Origin: Bacteroidales bacterium
Lineage (GTDB): Bacteria; Bacteroidota; Bacteroidia; Bacteroidales; Muribaculaceae
Direction of reading: 5' to 3'
DNA: 38,851 nucleotides
NCBI GenBank assembly: GCA_004553485.1
Contig: SFLG01000022.1
Location: 1-38,851 of the forward strand
The position numbers were made by a program, and so were the translations under genes. The notes beneath the pieces were generated by a model that saw nothing but the letters and a program-made list of their open reading frames with translations, did not search any database and was not told the DNA's origin. Positions 29,626 to 38,244 of this stretch are shown here, one piece after another (position 1 is the first letter of the stretch; the number at the start of each line of letters is the position of its first letter).

Positions 29626-30672
29626 TTATTTGCGGTTCTTCAGCTTAAGAAGCAGGTACAGACATTGAGCCTGTGACTGTAAAGTGAACGTTAGAACAAT
29701 GCGATGAACCATCGGCATCATTTTAATGGGATATCTTTTTCGGACGAGGTCCCAGTTGGGGCAACGGCACAAATCACCAATCATTCGTGTCTTTTCTTTT
29801 CGGCCTATTGCCGTGTTTTTTACTATATAGTCCATATAGGAACGCACTGCACCGATAAACCAACGGTCTGCCCTGTTGCGGAAATCGGCATCATCGGCAA
29901 AGTCTCTGTATCGGATGAATAGGTGCGTATGATATCTTTCGACATCCTGCCGTATATCCTTTACCCTATGTGTCGTAATCGAATTGGGGTTATTATAGTA
30001 ATAATAGAAATATTCGGGAAGCACAACGGCGACCATGGAGTGACGCAGAAAATCGAGGTTGAACAGCATGTCCTCGCTTATGAAATTGCGCTCACTTTCA
30101 AAGCGTATGTTGTACGTGTCGATGACCGCCTTTCGGTATATCGCAACTTTGGCCGAAACCTGAATGCGTCTGTCGATGCGCACTTGTGGCGCCGAGGCTA
30201 TCATATCCTTAAAAAGTTCGACGATTGATTCTTTGTTCGAACGAATTTCCTCTGTGTCAGGGTGTGGCAGATAGCATGTGATGTTTGCTCCGTCACTTCT
30301 TTTAAGACCCGTATATACTACGTCGGCATTGTGCTTTTCGGCTGCTGCCAGCATACATTCGTACATATTGTTATCGACCCAGTCGTCCGAGTCCACGAAG
30401 GCTATAAACTCACCTCCGGCTGCCTCTATGCCTGAGTTGCAGGCCATACCGAGACCACCGTTTTTCTTGTGCACGACTTTAATACGAGCATCCTCAAGAG
30501 CATAACGGTCGCAAAGTGCGGGACAGTTGTCGGGGCTTTCGTCGTCGACAAGAATTATCTCGATGTCGCGCACAGTCTGGTTACGAAGCGACTGAATGCA
30601 TCGGTCAAGATACTTCTCGACGTTATATACCGGGACAACTATCGATACTTTGGGCTGCATGTTTGATGTCAT
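29626..30672 (-). CDS. Glycosyltransferase family 2 (GT-A) of the polysaccharide locus
   Basis: The product is 348 aa. GT2 motifs: VSIVVPVYNVEKYLDRCIQS, EIILVDDESPDNC, KNGGLGMACNSGIEAA and the DXD-type FVDSDDWVDNNMYE, with FISEDMLFNLDFL as the later acidic motif. It is an inverting transferase using a nucleotide sugar, with substrate unassigned. Its ATG directly abuts the stop of the EpsG-like gene (TAAATG), so coupled translation is likely. A second ATG four codons in (MQPKVSIV) is also possible. Confidence 0.93.
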   Translation of the reverse strand: MTSNMQPKVSIVVPVYNVEKYLDRCIQSLRNQTVRDIEIILVDDESPDNCPALCDRYALEDARIKVVHKKNGGLGMACNSGIEAAGGEFIAFVDSDDWVDNNMYECMLAAAEKHNADVVYTGLKRSDGANITCYLPHPDTEEIRSNKESIVELFKDMIASAPQVRIDRRIQVSAKVAIYRKAVIDTYNIRFESERNFISEDMLFNLDFLRHSMVAVVLPEYFYYYYNNPNSITTHRVKDIRQDVERYHTHLFIRYRDFADDADFRNRADRWFIGAVRSYMDYIVKNTAIGRKEKTRMIGDLCRCPNWDLVRKRYPIKMMPMVHRIVLTFTLQSQAQCLYLLLKLKNRK

Positions 30673-31839
30673 TTAAGGGTTGAAGGCGTTAATATTGTCT
30701 CGTGTCGTGAATATGGTCTTGTATGTTGTAAAATCGGTTTTTTCTTTTGGCGCTTTAACCACGCCAACCAGAATAGACATCCATATAGTCATTATAAGTA
30801 TGTACATCATGTTGCGGAACTCCGCTCGGTAAACGTAAAAATAATGCAGAAGCAGAGCCAGCATTATCGTCTGGAAGAATTCAAAATACTGGGCAAAACG
30901 GATAGCCAGGTGGCTGATGTTGTATACGAGGAAAAAGAAGCAGGCGAAAACAAAAGAGAAGAAATACCATAGGTTGAACTGTGGCATTTCATCGCCGTAC
31001 TCATCACTTAAGCGCGGTGCATACCATATAATAAATACAGCAACGGCAAGGTACGAGAGCATCATAGGTCCGAAAGCCAGTCTCTCCGCTTTTTCGCCCG
31101 ATATGATTTCGGAAGCCCAGTCGCTGTAATTGTCATAACCGATAAGCAGCGTAAAGCCTTCTACATATTTTGCAGCACCGGTAAAAGACCCGACTACGCC
31201 TATTGCCACGCACACGCCCAATATTATCAGGCAGATGTTGCGCTTGTTGGGTAGATTGAGTCTTTCTAAAGGCACGTATGCAAATACATACAAAGGCAAA
31301 AGTATGAGTGCCGAGTGATGGATTAACGACAATACGAGTACTCCAACCAGGTAATGTACCAGCTTCTTTTGCAGTATGTAGTTGCTAAGGAAGACAAAGC
31401 CGCAGGCTACAATCATCTGCCTAACTCCATTCATCAGGTCGAGAAAATATCGGCCGCCGAAGATTACGACAGGTAGCCATATCAGCAGATATTTATAATC
31501 TTTCAGCGTCCGGGTCAGCAGTATTATCTGCAGGAGAGTCGCTACACCCATTCCAAAGGCGAAATGGATACCGTTGTTTTTGACAAACATCACCAACCAG
31601 TCCCATAGATACTCGGTAGATTCGTCACGTATCAGTCCTGTTTTGAAGGTATAAATATACATCTCCGAATCCACTCCCACCCTCCATCTTATTGCTGCGA
31701 TGAAAGTGAAGAACAGGACGTAGCACCAAAGATAGCGGTCCATCCGCGAATCTTCGCCGAACTTGTCCTCCGACTTCTTTGCAAGGTACATCATTACCAG
31801 TGCAAAGAGTACGTATATGAGAAAATCGAATAAAAACAT
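30673..31839 (-). CDS. EpsG-family polysaccharide polymerase (Wzy-like), multi-pass membrane protein
   Basis: The product is 388 aa with roughly ten hydrophobic segments. The EpsG signature is present: FFTFIAAIRWRVGVDSEMYI, EYLWDWLVMFVKNNG, YFLDLMNGVRQMIVACGFVF and LSLIHHSALILLPLYVF. It is the likely polymerase of the exported repeat unit at the inner membrane. A small hairpin (31847-31860, five-pair stem) lies 7 bp ahead of the ATG on the minus strand. The 152-bp gap to the wzc-like gene (31840-31991) holds nothing else that I can identify. Confidence 0.9.
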   Translation of the reverse strand: MFLFDFLIYVLFALVMMYLAKKSEDKFGEDSRMDRYLWCYVLFFTFIAAIRWRVGVDSEMYIYTFKTGLIRDESTEYLWDWLVMFVKNNGIHFAFGMGVATLLQIILLTRTLKDYKYLLIWLPVVIFGGRYFLDLMNGVRQMIVACGFVFLSNYILQKKLVHYLVGVLVLSLIHHSALILLPLYVFAYVPLERLNLPNKRNICLIILGVCVAIGVVGSFTGAAKYVEGFTLLIGYDNYSDWASEIISGEKAERLAFGPMMLSYLAVAVFIIWYAPRLSDEYGDEMPQFNLWYFFSFVFACFFFLVYNISHLAIRFAQYFEFFQTIMLALLLHYFYVYRAEFRNMMYILIMTIWMSILVGVVKAPKEKTDFTTYKTIFTTRDNINAFNP

Positions 31840-31991
31840 TTAAAGAGCCTTCTCCAAGGCGGATTTTCAATCTCCGGCCCGGCGTCTGTTCACCTATAAG
31901 TTTAGTGGACGCAGATGACCGGTGAGGGCATAAAAATCGGACAGGATGATGTCAAACAGGTATTTCGTTCAAATATGCGGGTAAAGAGGCG

Positions 31992-34382
31992 TTAACCTTT
32001 AGCGCTGTGGTTGCCGTATTTGTAGCCATATCCGTAGCCGTAACCATATCCATAGCGGCTATGCTCGTTGGAAGTGCCGTTGAGGATAAACGCCATATTC
32101 TTGTACTTCTTGTTTTCGTACAGACGGTCGAGTTCGGGTATCATTGCACGCTCGAGCAGGCCGGCACGGATGACAAAGAACGTGCGGTCGACGTAGCGGT
32201 CGACAATCTGCGTGTCGGCAACCACCTCGATGGGCGGACAGTCGATGAGGATGAAGTCGTAATGCGGTTTCAGGCTCTCCAGCATCTCGGCGAATTTGGG
32301 CAGGCCAAGCAGCTCGGTGGGGTTGGGCGGGATGGGACCTACAGGCAGTACATCAAGGTGGTCACACTCTTTCGACTGTACGATGACGCTGTTGATGTCG
32401 CTGAGGGCTCCGCTGAGATAGTTGGACAGGCCCTTCGAGGGAGAACCCACGTAAGCCGAGGCAGATCCGCGGCGCAGGTCACCGTCGATAACCAGCACCT
32501 TTTTGCCTTTGAGGGCTATTGACATACCCAGGTTGATGGTGATGAACGACTTGCCCGAGCCGGGGTTGAACGATGTAATGGCTATGAGGCTGCAGGCTCC
32601 ATCGGCCGCAGCCATAAACTCGACGTTTGTGCGCAGAACACGGAACGACTCGTTGACGATGTCGCGGGTGCCGGGCTTGACATATATTGTGCGGTCGTTG
32701 TCGTGGCTCTTCTTGCCTTTGCTTTCGGGATCCTGCGGAATCTCACCAAGGAACGGAATAGCAAGGTTCTTGACGTCGTTGCGGCCACGAAGTTTGGTGT
32801 TGTTGGACTCTTTGAAGTATGTAACACCGAAGGGTATGGCAAGGCCGATGAGGAAGGCCAAGCCGAGTACCATCGAGCTCCTGGGCGTGGCGGGGACGTC
32901 CGACGCGCCGGGGCGGTTGACGATTTTGGTGTTGTAGGCGGTGAACGACTGCGAGAGCTCGTTCTCCTCACGTCTCTGCAGCAAGAAAAGATACAGCTCC
33001 TCCTTGACTTTCTGCTGGCGCTCCACGCTGAGCAGGTTCTTGGCCTGTGTGGGGTTGGTGGCTATACGTGAGTTGGTCTGCGCCTCGCTGGCGCGGTATG
33101 TCTTCAGCTGGTTGCTTAGGTCGACAATCTCGTTGTCTACGGAATTGATGATTGCCTGACGCTGCGAGGCCAGCGAGCCATCGAGCTGTTTGACGATGGG
33201 GTTTTGGTCTGACGACTTCTCGGCGAGAGCGTTCCGTTTTAAAACCAGTTTGTTGTATTCCGAGATCTGCGACACTATGCCCTGGTTGGCGATGCCGGTA
33301 TTGGCCGGCAGAAGCTGATATTTGTTGTCCGAGGCCATGAGATGCTGGCGGACATAGCGGGTCATCTGCAGCGCGTTGTTGATTTTGATAATCTCCTCTT
33401 CGGCTTTCTGGCTTTTCTGCATATACATCGAGGCGGCGGCCTTGACGTCGGGGGTCATGGTCTGACTCTTGTACGACGAAATGTCCGAGTCGACATTCCC
33501 CAGCTCATCTTCGAGCGCTCCCAGACGCTCGTTGATGAAGTTGGAAGTGGAAACGGTAACCTGGTTCTTGTCGCGGATCCAGCTCTCTTTATATACAGCT
33601 ATGAGTGTGTTGAGCACGTCATCGGCTCGCTGGGGCGACTGGTTGGACATTGTCAGGTTTATGACGTTGCCGTCTTTGTCGGCCAGGTCTACTCCGAGTG
33701 TGCTCGTATAAGACCGGCATGCAGTTTCAAAAGGAACCTTGACGACTTTGAGGTCTACCGTTTCTCCCTTTTTATACTCGGAGGTCGGTGTCACTACCAG
33801 TTTGCCGAGTACGGTGGCGATGGTGTCGTTCAGCGATGTGGTGTACGACTCTCCCTTGAATTTCTCTTTGTCCTTTTTTATCTTGTCAATGGTGACCTCG
33901 CCGGCTTTGTTGACCTGAAGATCGAACGATGCCGATGACTTGTCGGACAGATCTTCGAAGCTAACCGTTACGGGCAGACTTGTGCCGTATACAACTTCGT
34001 CATGGAAAAAACCTTTGTTATAGTAGCTTACGTCAAGCTTGAGACGGCGTACCACTTCTTCCATGAGGTCGCGTGACTGTAGAATGGCAATCTCGTCCTT
34101 TACATTTGATGTGTTCTGAAACACTCCCAGATCTTTGAAAGCGTCCATGGACAATGATGACTGCCCATCGTTATCGTCTTTGACCTGAATTTCAGCCGAG
34201 CGGGTATAGACTTTTGGTGTGCGCAATAGGTATAAGGTGGCGAATGCCATACATATCACTACCGATAATATTATCCACGGCCAGTGGCGTAAGGTTTTGT
34301 AAAACACGTCAGAAAGGGGAACAGCTTCTTTCTTGTCCGCTTTTTTATATCCCTGTGCCGGTTTGGATTTTAATTCTGTCAT
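31992..34382 (-). CDS. Wzc-like polysaccharide co-polymerase / tyrosine autokinase
   Basis: The product is 796 aa. The Wzz chain-length domain has an N-terminal membrane segment (IILSVVICMAFATLYLL, about 35-51) and a long periplasmic coiled-coil region. A second membrane segment (MVLGLAFLIGLAIPFGV) lies before the cytoplasmic BY-kinase. Walker A is FNPGSGKSF (Lys611), Walker A' VLVIDGDLRRGSAS and Walker B FILIDCPP. The C-terminus is a tyrosine-rich tail (YGYGYGYGYGYKYG), the expected autophosphorylation cluster. It controls chain length and export together with the Wza-like lipoprotein encoded just upstream. The kinase is fused to the co-polymerase in one chain. Confidence 0.95.
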   Translation of the reverse strand: MTELKSKPAQGYKKADKKEAVPLSDVFYKTLRHWPWIILSVVICMAFATLYLLRTPKVYTRSAEIQVKDDNDGQSSLSMDAFKDLGVFQNTSNVKDEIAILQSRDLMEEVVRRLKLDVSYYNKGFFHDEVVYGTSLPVTVSFEDLSDKSSASFDLQVNKAGEVTIDKIKKDKEKFKGESYTTSLNDTIATVLGKLVVTPTSEYKKGETVDLKVVKVPFETACRSYTSTLGVDLADKDGNVINLTMSNQSPQRADDVLNTLIAVYKESWIRDKNQVTVSTSNFINERLGALEDELGNVDSDISSYKSQTMTPDVKAAASMYMQKSQKAEEEIIKINNALQMTRYVRQHLMASDNKYQLLPANTGIANQGIVSQISEYNKLVLKRNALAEKSSDQNPIVKQLDGSLASQRQAIINSVDNEIVDLSNQLKTYRASEAQTNSRIATNPTQAKNLLSVERQQKVKEELYLFLLQRREENELSQSFTAYNTKIVNRPGASDVPATPRSSMVLGLAFLIGLAIPFGVTYFKESNNTKLRGRNDVKNLAIPFLGEIPQDPESKGKKSHDNDRTIYVKPGTRDIVNESFRVLRTNVEFMAAADGACSLIAITSFNPGSGKSFITINLGMSIALKGKKVLVIDGDLRRGSASAYVGSPSKGLSNYLSGALSDINSVIVQSKECDHLDVLPVGPIPPNPTELLGLPKFAEMLESLKPHYDFILIDCPPIEVVADTQIVDRYVDRTFFVIRAGLLERAMIPELDRLYENKKYKNMAFILNGTSNEHSRYGYGYGYGYGYKYGNHSAKG

Positions 34383-34462
34383 ATTATATTAAGGTGTTTC
34401 TCAAAATTGATTTCTGTCGTAACGTCAGGCGGTCAGCACCCGATTTACGTGACTCGGTCAAA

Positions 34463-35296
34463 TTATTTTGTCAAGGTTACAATAAGAGTTGCTACGGTAA
34501 TACCCAACGAGCCGATGGTGACCCAGAACGAGGGCGTGAAAAGGTCGTTGCCGCTCGCGGTGGACTCGCGTTTCTGCTTGGCGTTGGGCTCGATGTAAAC
34601 AATGTCGTTTTGCTGAAGGTTAAACGCCGGCGAGGCCGATACGGAAGCCATATCAGTGAGGTCGACTTTGTAAGCCTGGCGCTTGCCGCCTTCGGTCTCC
34701 CTGAGCACGACAACATTTTCGCGCATGCCGGTGGGCTTAAGGTCGCCTGCCATGGCGATGGCGTCGAATATGCTGATGCGGTCGAGGTTGAACTCGTAGC
34801 GTCCCGGCGACTTGACCTCGCCAAGAACAGAAACAGCAGTGTTGATGAACTCGACGGTGACCACCGGATCTTTTACGAGTTGGCTGTCCACAAGCTTTTT
34901 CTCAATATATGAGGCGGCTTCGAAACGGCTCATGCCACCAATGTGTATTTTGCCGAGGACGGGGAAATTGATGTCTCCTTCGTCGTCTACGTTATAATAC
35001 GATATGCGACCGTCAGTGACGGTTCCCTCCAGGCTCTCGATTGTCGTAGAGCTGTTGGTACCAAGACGCATCTGCGACTGCACCAGATTGAAGAGGTTGG
35101 ACAAAGCCGGGTCTTGCGTCGATACCAATATGGCGAGTTTGTCCTTCGGACGGACTTTAATCTCGAGCTGCTGTATCGGGTTGATGACGGCGCCGTCGGT
35201 AACATCCTGGAAATATGTGACGTTTTTGGGCGTCGAGCATGATGTTGCAAGTAAGCCTAAAGCAACAGCGTATGATATTAATGGTGCTTTTTTCAT
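34463..35296 (-). CDS. Wza-like polysaccharide export lipoprotein
   Basis: The product is 277 aa. The lipoprotein signal MKKAPLISYAVALGLLATSC has lipobox LATSC. It has the poly-export domain (KVRPKDKLAILVSTQDPAL) and an SLBB-like soluble domain (VSVLGEVKSPGRYEFNLDRI, AIAMAGDLKPTGMRENVVVL, LQQNDIVYIEPNAK). A single hydrophobic segment lies near the C-terminus (FWVTIGSLGITVATLIV). It forms the outer-membrane export channel for the polysaccharide. It precedes the Wzc-like gene by 80 bp and follows the recombinase/NusG chimera by 156 bp. That gap is A+T-rich, without a recognisable promoter, so transcription probably comes from upstream. Confidence 0.93.
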   Translation of the reverse strand: MKKAPLISYAVALGLLATSCSTPKNVTYFQDVTDGAVINPIQQLEIKVRPKDKLAILVSTQDPALSNLFNLVQSQMRLGTNSSTTIESLEGTVTDGRISYYNVDDEGDINFPVLGKIHIGGMSRFEAASYIEKKLVDSQLVKDPVVTVEFINTAVSVLGEVKSPGRYEFNLDRISIFDAIAMAGDLKPTGMRENVVVLRETEGGKRQAYKVDLTDMASVSASPAFNLQQNDIVYIEPNAKQKRESTASGNDLFTPSFWVTIGSLGITVATLIVTLTK

Positions 35297-35452
35297 CTAT
35301 AGGGTGTCGTTAGTATTATTCGGGGTTGATATTCTGCCGATTATTATTATGAATATAGGTATTGTTTGCTTTATATTATATGATAGTCTTCCTTGTGTAT
35401 ATTCAGGTTTGATATTAGCGGATGAATGTCTTTGTGTGAATAACGGAAAAAA

Positions 35453-37018
35453 TCAATTCTTATTATCTTTACTGATTATTCGGGCGTCGATGCCGACGTC
35501 CCATTTTGCACCGTTTTCGCCCAAAAGGTTCAGACGGTATATCGTTCTGTCGTTAAGCGGATCGGCCTTGATCTGGTCGATTATGCCTTCGTGGTTTTGG
35601 AAAGGGCCTCCCAACACCACAATCCTGTCGCCGATAGCCGGTCTGAGGCCGCCTATGGGCGCCAGTTCGTAGTCGGCGGAGAAATGGCCTATTGTCTTCT
35701 GGAACAGCTCGAAGGCCTTTTGCGGGATGGCGGCGTAGGCGCTGCTGGACGCTCCGTTGACGCGGTAGCACCAGGCTATGTCGCCAATCTTCTGGAACAT
35801 AGGGTATATCTCTGTCTCGCGGCTCTTGAAGAAGACAATCTCGGGGATGACAGGCTTCTTCACCGGTGACAATTTATTGCCGGAATGCTGAAATAACTCG
35901 TCGCAGGGGTAGAAGAGTTCGGGGCGGTCGAGCGAGCCTCTTAGCGAGTCAAATTTGCGTGTGAGATGTTCGAAGCGTTTTCCGGGACGCAGCCGCATCA
36001 CGTACCATCGCAGTGGATTTGGCGTGAACATCCGTGCCACTCTTGCCGATGTCTCGACGCGCTGCGCATCGGTAAGCTTCTTTGTCCCGCAGATTTTCAG
36101 TATGGGCAGATATGCGGGAACGGTGTTGAGGAACGACCTTACCGTCGTTGCCGATACGCCGGCGAGGAGAGCCGCGTGAGCCCAGTAGCTTCGGATGGTG
36201 ATGTTGGCCGATGCCGTGTGGGCGATGTCGTGGCGTTCGAGCAGGTCGGTTACGACGGCGCCGGCTTTTTCTGTAAGCTGTTTTGGCGTCAGTGTAGACT
36301 GGTCGAGCGCAAAGAGGTACTTGCGGTTGCCTTTGAACTGCGTAGGGTCAATGTCGATGTGACTGAAGTCGTACGCGGGGATATCGTCGCGCTTCAATGT
36401 AGCGGCGACTTCTACGGGGACGCATCCGTTGGTGAGCGAGAAGAGCAACAGCTCTGTCGCAACGTCGCGGGAGGCGCCTTTTGGGGCCTTCACCAGTGCT
36501 TTCAGCCGGTCGAAATCGGCGTCTGTTATACCGGTTGCCCAGATGGTGTCTTTGCCCTGGCGCAGTTCTGCCATTATTGTTTTGAAAACATCGGTGGACG
36601 GAGCGAGTCCTTCTTTCACCGCTTTGTTGTACAGACTGCCTACGGCCTTGATGTATGGAATGGCGGTCTTTAGCGACATACGGCTGAGGCAGAGATGCAC
36701 GGTCCAGTCGGTGACTGCCGCCTTGGGGCCGGGAAGCAACGTAGCGTTTCGCCCCTGAAGAAAGGCGATGAAGGAGTCGAGCGCCCGGGTATATGTCGAT
36801 GGCGCTTTTGTGTTGGTCTGTGCGGACGCGAACCGGAGAAATTTCAGCAGGCCCTCGTTGCCAACATCTTCGTTATCAGTCGGATGTCCTGCGCTGGTGT
36901 ATGCGTCAAAAGTCGTAATGGCAACGTTTTGACACAACAATTCCCTACCCCCTGCTCTGGCGTTTTCGTCCATTTTGCAGAGGTGGGCGGCGTTTGAATC
37001 ATCACAGGTTATAACCAC
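35453..37018 (-). CDS. Chimera of degenerate tyrosine-recombinase-like region and NusG/UpxY-like antiterminator
   Basis: The product is 521 aa from GTG 37018; ATG 36973 (MDENARAGG) is an equally plausible start. Residues about 53-152 resemble the SAM-like core-binding domain of tyrosine recombinases (STYTRALDSFIAFLQGR, SLKTAIPYIKAVGSLYNKAV). Residues about 160-305 resemble the catalytic domain (ELLLFSLTNGCVPVEVAATL, NITIRSYWAHAALLAGV) but have lost key residues: the TGxR Arg is Val200, the box II His is Ile273 (Arg276 remains), LGH is LNT, and no Tyr sits at the nucleophile position. Residues about 335-445 look like a NusG N-terminal domain (PLRWYVMRLRPGKRFEHLTR) and 455-515 like a KOW domain (GDRIVVLGGPFQNHEGIID). 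UpxY-type NusG paralogues head Bacteroides capsule operons and prevent premature termination. The position here, just before wza/wzc, fits that role. Inference: the recombinase-like part is now a DNA- or partner-binding module. Confidence 0.82.
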   Translation of the reverse strand: MVITCDDSNAAHLCKMDENARAGGRELLCQNVAITTFDAYTSAGHPTDNEDVGNEGLLKFLRFASAQTNTKAPSTYTRALDSFIAFLQGRNATLLPGPKAAVTDWTVHLCLSRMSLKTAIPYIKAVGSLYNKAVKEGLAPSTDVFKTIMAELRQGKDTIWATGITDADFDRLKALVKAPKGASRDVATELLLFSLTNGCVPVEVAATLKRDDIPAYDFSHIDIDPTQFKGNRKYLFALDQSTLTPKQLTEKAGAVVTDLLERHDIAHTASANITIRSYWAHAALLAGVSATTVRSFLNTVPAYLPILKICGTKKLTDAQRVETSARVARMFTPNPLRWYVMRLRPGKRFEHLTRKFDSLRGSLDRPELFYPCDELFQHSGNKLSPVKKPVIPEIVFFKSRETEIYPMFQKIGDIAWCYRVNGASSSAYAAIPQKAFELFQKTIGHFSADYELAPIGGLRPAIGDRIVVLGGPFQNHEGIIDQIKADPLNDRTIYRLNLLGENGAKWDVGIDARIISKDNKN

Positions 37019-37049
37019 TCGGACGGGATGATAACGTTATACGGTTTCA

Positions 37050-37074
37050 GGGCAGTTCTTGATACGAAATGCCC
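37050..37074 (-). promoter_or_regulatory. Small hairpin in the leader of the chimeric antiterminator gene
   Basis: GGGCA (37050-37054) pairs with TGCCC (37070-37074) around a 15-nt loop, inside the predicted 5' leader (from about 37077 to the GTG at 37018). A 10-bp palindrome ATAACGTTAT (37031-37040) follows it. UpxY-like proteins act on their own 5' leader in Bacteroides, so this is a candidate recognition structure. The stem is short. Confidence 0.35.
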
Positions 37075-37083
37075 AATTCGTTA

Positions 37084-37113
37084 CAAAAATACAAATTTGT
37101 TATGAAACACAAA
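37084..37113 (-). promoter_or_regulatory. Promoter of the polysaccharide locus
   Basis: On the minus strand TTTG (37113-37110), 18 bp, then TATTTTTG (37091-37084), a full match to the -7 element with spacing one shorter than the usual 19-21. Two short A/T palindromes overlap it (37091-37100 and 37111-37120). I see no long inverted repeats flanking it, so there is no sign of an invertible promoter. Confidence 0.7.
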
Positions 37114-37146
37114 AATTTTTACAGCTTATTGCGTCGGCAACGGGTC

Positions 37147-37167
37147 ACCCGCCCCGCTTGGGCGGGT
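37147..37167 (-). terminator. GC hairpin between the CDF transporter and the polysaccharide promoter
   Basis: ACCCGCCC (37147-37154) pairs perfectly with 37160-37167 around a 5-nt loop. It lies between the transporter stop (37297) and the locus promoter. No U-tract follows on the minus strand, so termination is only a possibility. The rest of 37170-37296 shows a CT-rich run (37207-37218) and nothing else that I can identify. Confidence 0.4.
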
Positions 37168-37296
37168 TCAACCGGCAAGTGCAAAATTAGCGATTAGTTT
37201 GACGAACTCTCTCTCTCTGGTTAGGAGCCCGTCTTTTGTTTGTGAGTATTTAGTGTGTGCTTGTATATGTTTGAATAGAAACCGGAAATGGAGGGG

Positions 37297-38244
37297 TCAG
37301 TTGGTGTCGAACATCTGGTTTTCGTGTGGGTCGAGGCCGTGGGTCTCCACTTCGACAGTGGGATGGGTGATGCCGAACTTCGCCACGGTCTTGCGCACAG
37401 CGGAGATGGTGGGGTTGAGCTTGCTGACGTCGTCGATGACAACATGTACCGTCAGGGCATTCTCGGTGGTGGAGAGCGCCCAGACGTGTAGATGGTGCAC
37501 GTGGTGCACGCCTTCGACCGATTCGAGGGCCTTCTCCAGCGCGTCCATGTCAATCGACCGCGGCACGGCGTCTATTGACATGCGGGTGCTCTCGACAAGC
37601 AGACCGCGGCTGGTCCAGGCGATAATAAGGGCGATGACAATACCTATGGTGGGGTCGAGAACGTAGAAGTCGGTGAAATGGATGATGATGCCCGATACGA
37701 CCACACCAACCGAAACGAGCGTGTCGGCGGTCATGTGCAGAAAAGCCGCCTTGATATTCATGTCGTGGCTCTGACCTTTCATCAGGAGCCAGGCCGTCAG
37801 ACCATTGATAATTACGCCCGCGGCCGCTACCCACGCTATCACATCGCCGTCTACGGCCGTGGGGTGGATGAGCTTTTTGATAGCCTCCACCAGGATGGCT
37901 CCGACGGCAATGTAGAGAAGCATCGCGTTTATCAGCGACGCCTGAATAGAGAACTTTTTGTACCCGTAGGTGTGCTCGCTGTCGGGTTTGCGCTTCATCA
38001 GTCTGAAAGCCACCAGCGCCAGTAGCAGCGAAGCCACGTCCGACAGGTTGTGGCCGGCGTCGGACAGCAGTCCCATCGAATTGTATAGAACGCCGTAAAC
38101 AGCCTCGATAACAACATACAGAGTGTTAAGGCAGATGCCGATGATGAAAGCAGCATTCACCGACACTATACCCTCGCTGTTGTGCGCATGGCCATGCTCG
38201 TGATGATCGACATAAATGTTGTGATGGGGCTCAGCTTGTTTCAT
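37297..38244 (-). CDS. CDF-family divalent metal cation exporter (CzcD-like)
   Basis: The product is 315 aa. A His-rich N-terminus (HHNIYVDHHEHGHAHN) precedes six membrane segments. The metal site in helix 2 is LLSDAGHNLSDVASLL and in helix 5 HMTADTLVSVGVV, giving the His/Asp tetrahedral set of zinc-type CDF proteins. The cytoplasmic C-terminal domain has VEGVHHVHHLHVWALSTTEN and ends VETHGLDPHENQMFD. It exports Zn2+ (possibly Co2+ or Cd2+) by proton antiport at the inner membrane. It is not obviously part of the polysaccharide operon. A small His/Asp-rich protein gene lies 156 bp upstream. Confidence 0.95.
   Translation of the reverse strand: MKQAEPHHNIYVDHHEHGHAHNSEGIVSVNAAFIIGICLNTLYVVIEAVYGVLYNSMGLLSDAGHNLSDVASLLLALVAFRLMKRKPDSEHTYGYKKFSIQASLINAMLLYIAVGAILVEAIKKLIHPTAVDGDVIAWVAAAGVIINGLTAWLLMKGQSHDMNIKAAFLHMTADTLVSVGVVVSGIIIHFTDFYVLDPTIGIVIALIIAWTSRGLLVESTRMSIDAVPRSIDMDALEKALESVEGVHHVHHLHVWALSTTENALTVHVVIDDVSKLNPTISAVRKTVAKFGITHPTVEVETHGLDPHENQMFDTN

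Noticed and set aside
37019..37296. Invertible (phase-variable) promoter as in Bacteroides capsule loci
   Set aside because: I searched the gap for long inverted repeats flanking the promoter and found only 5-10 bp palindromes.
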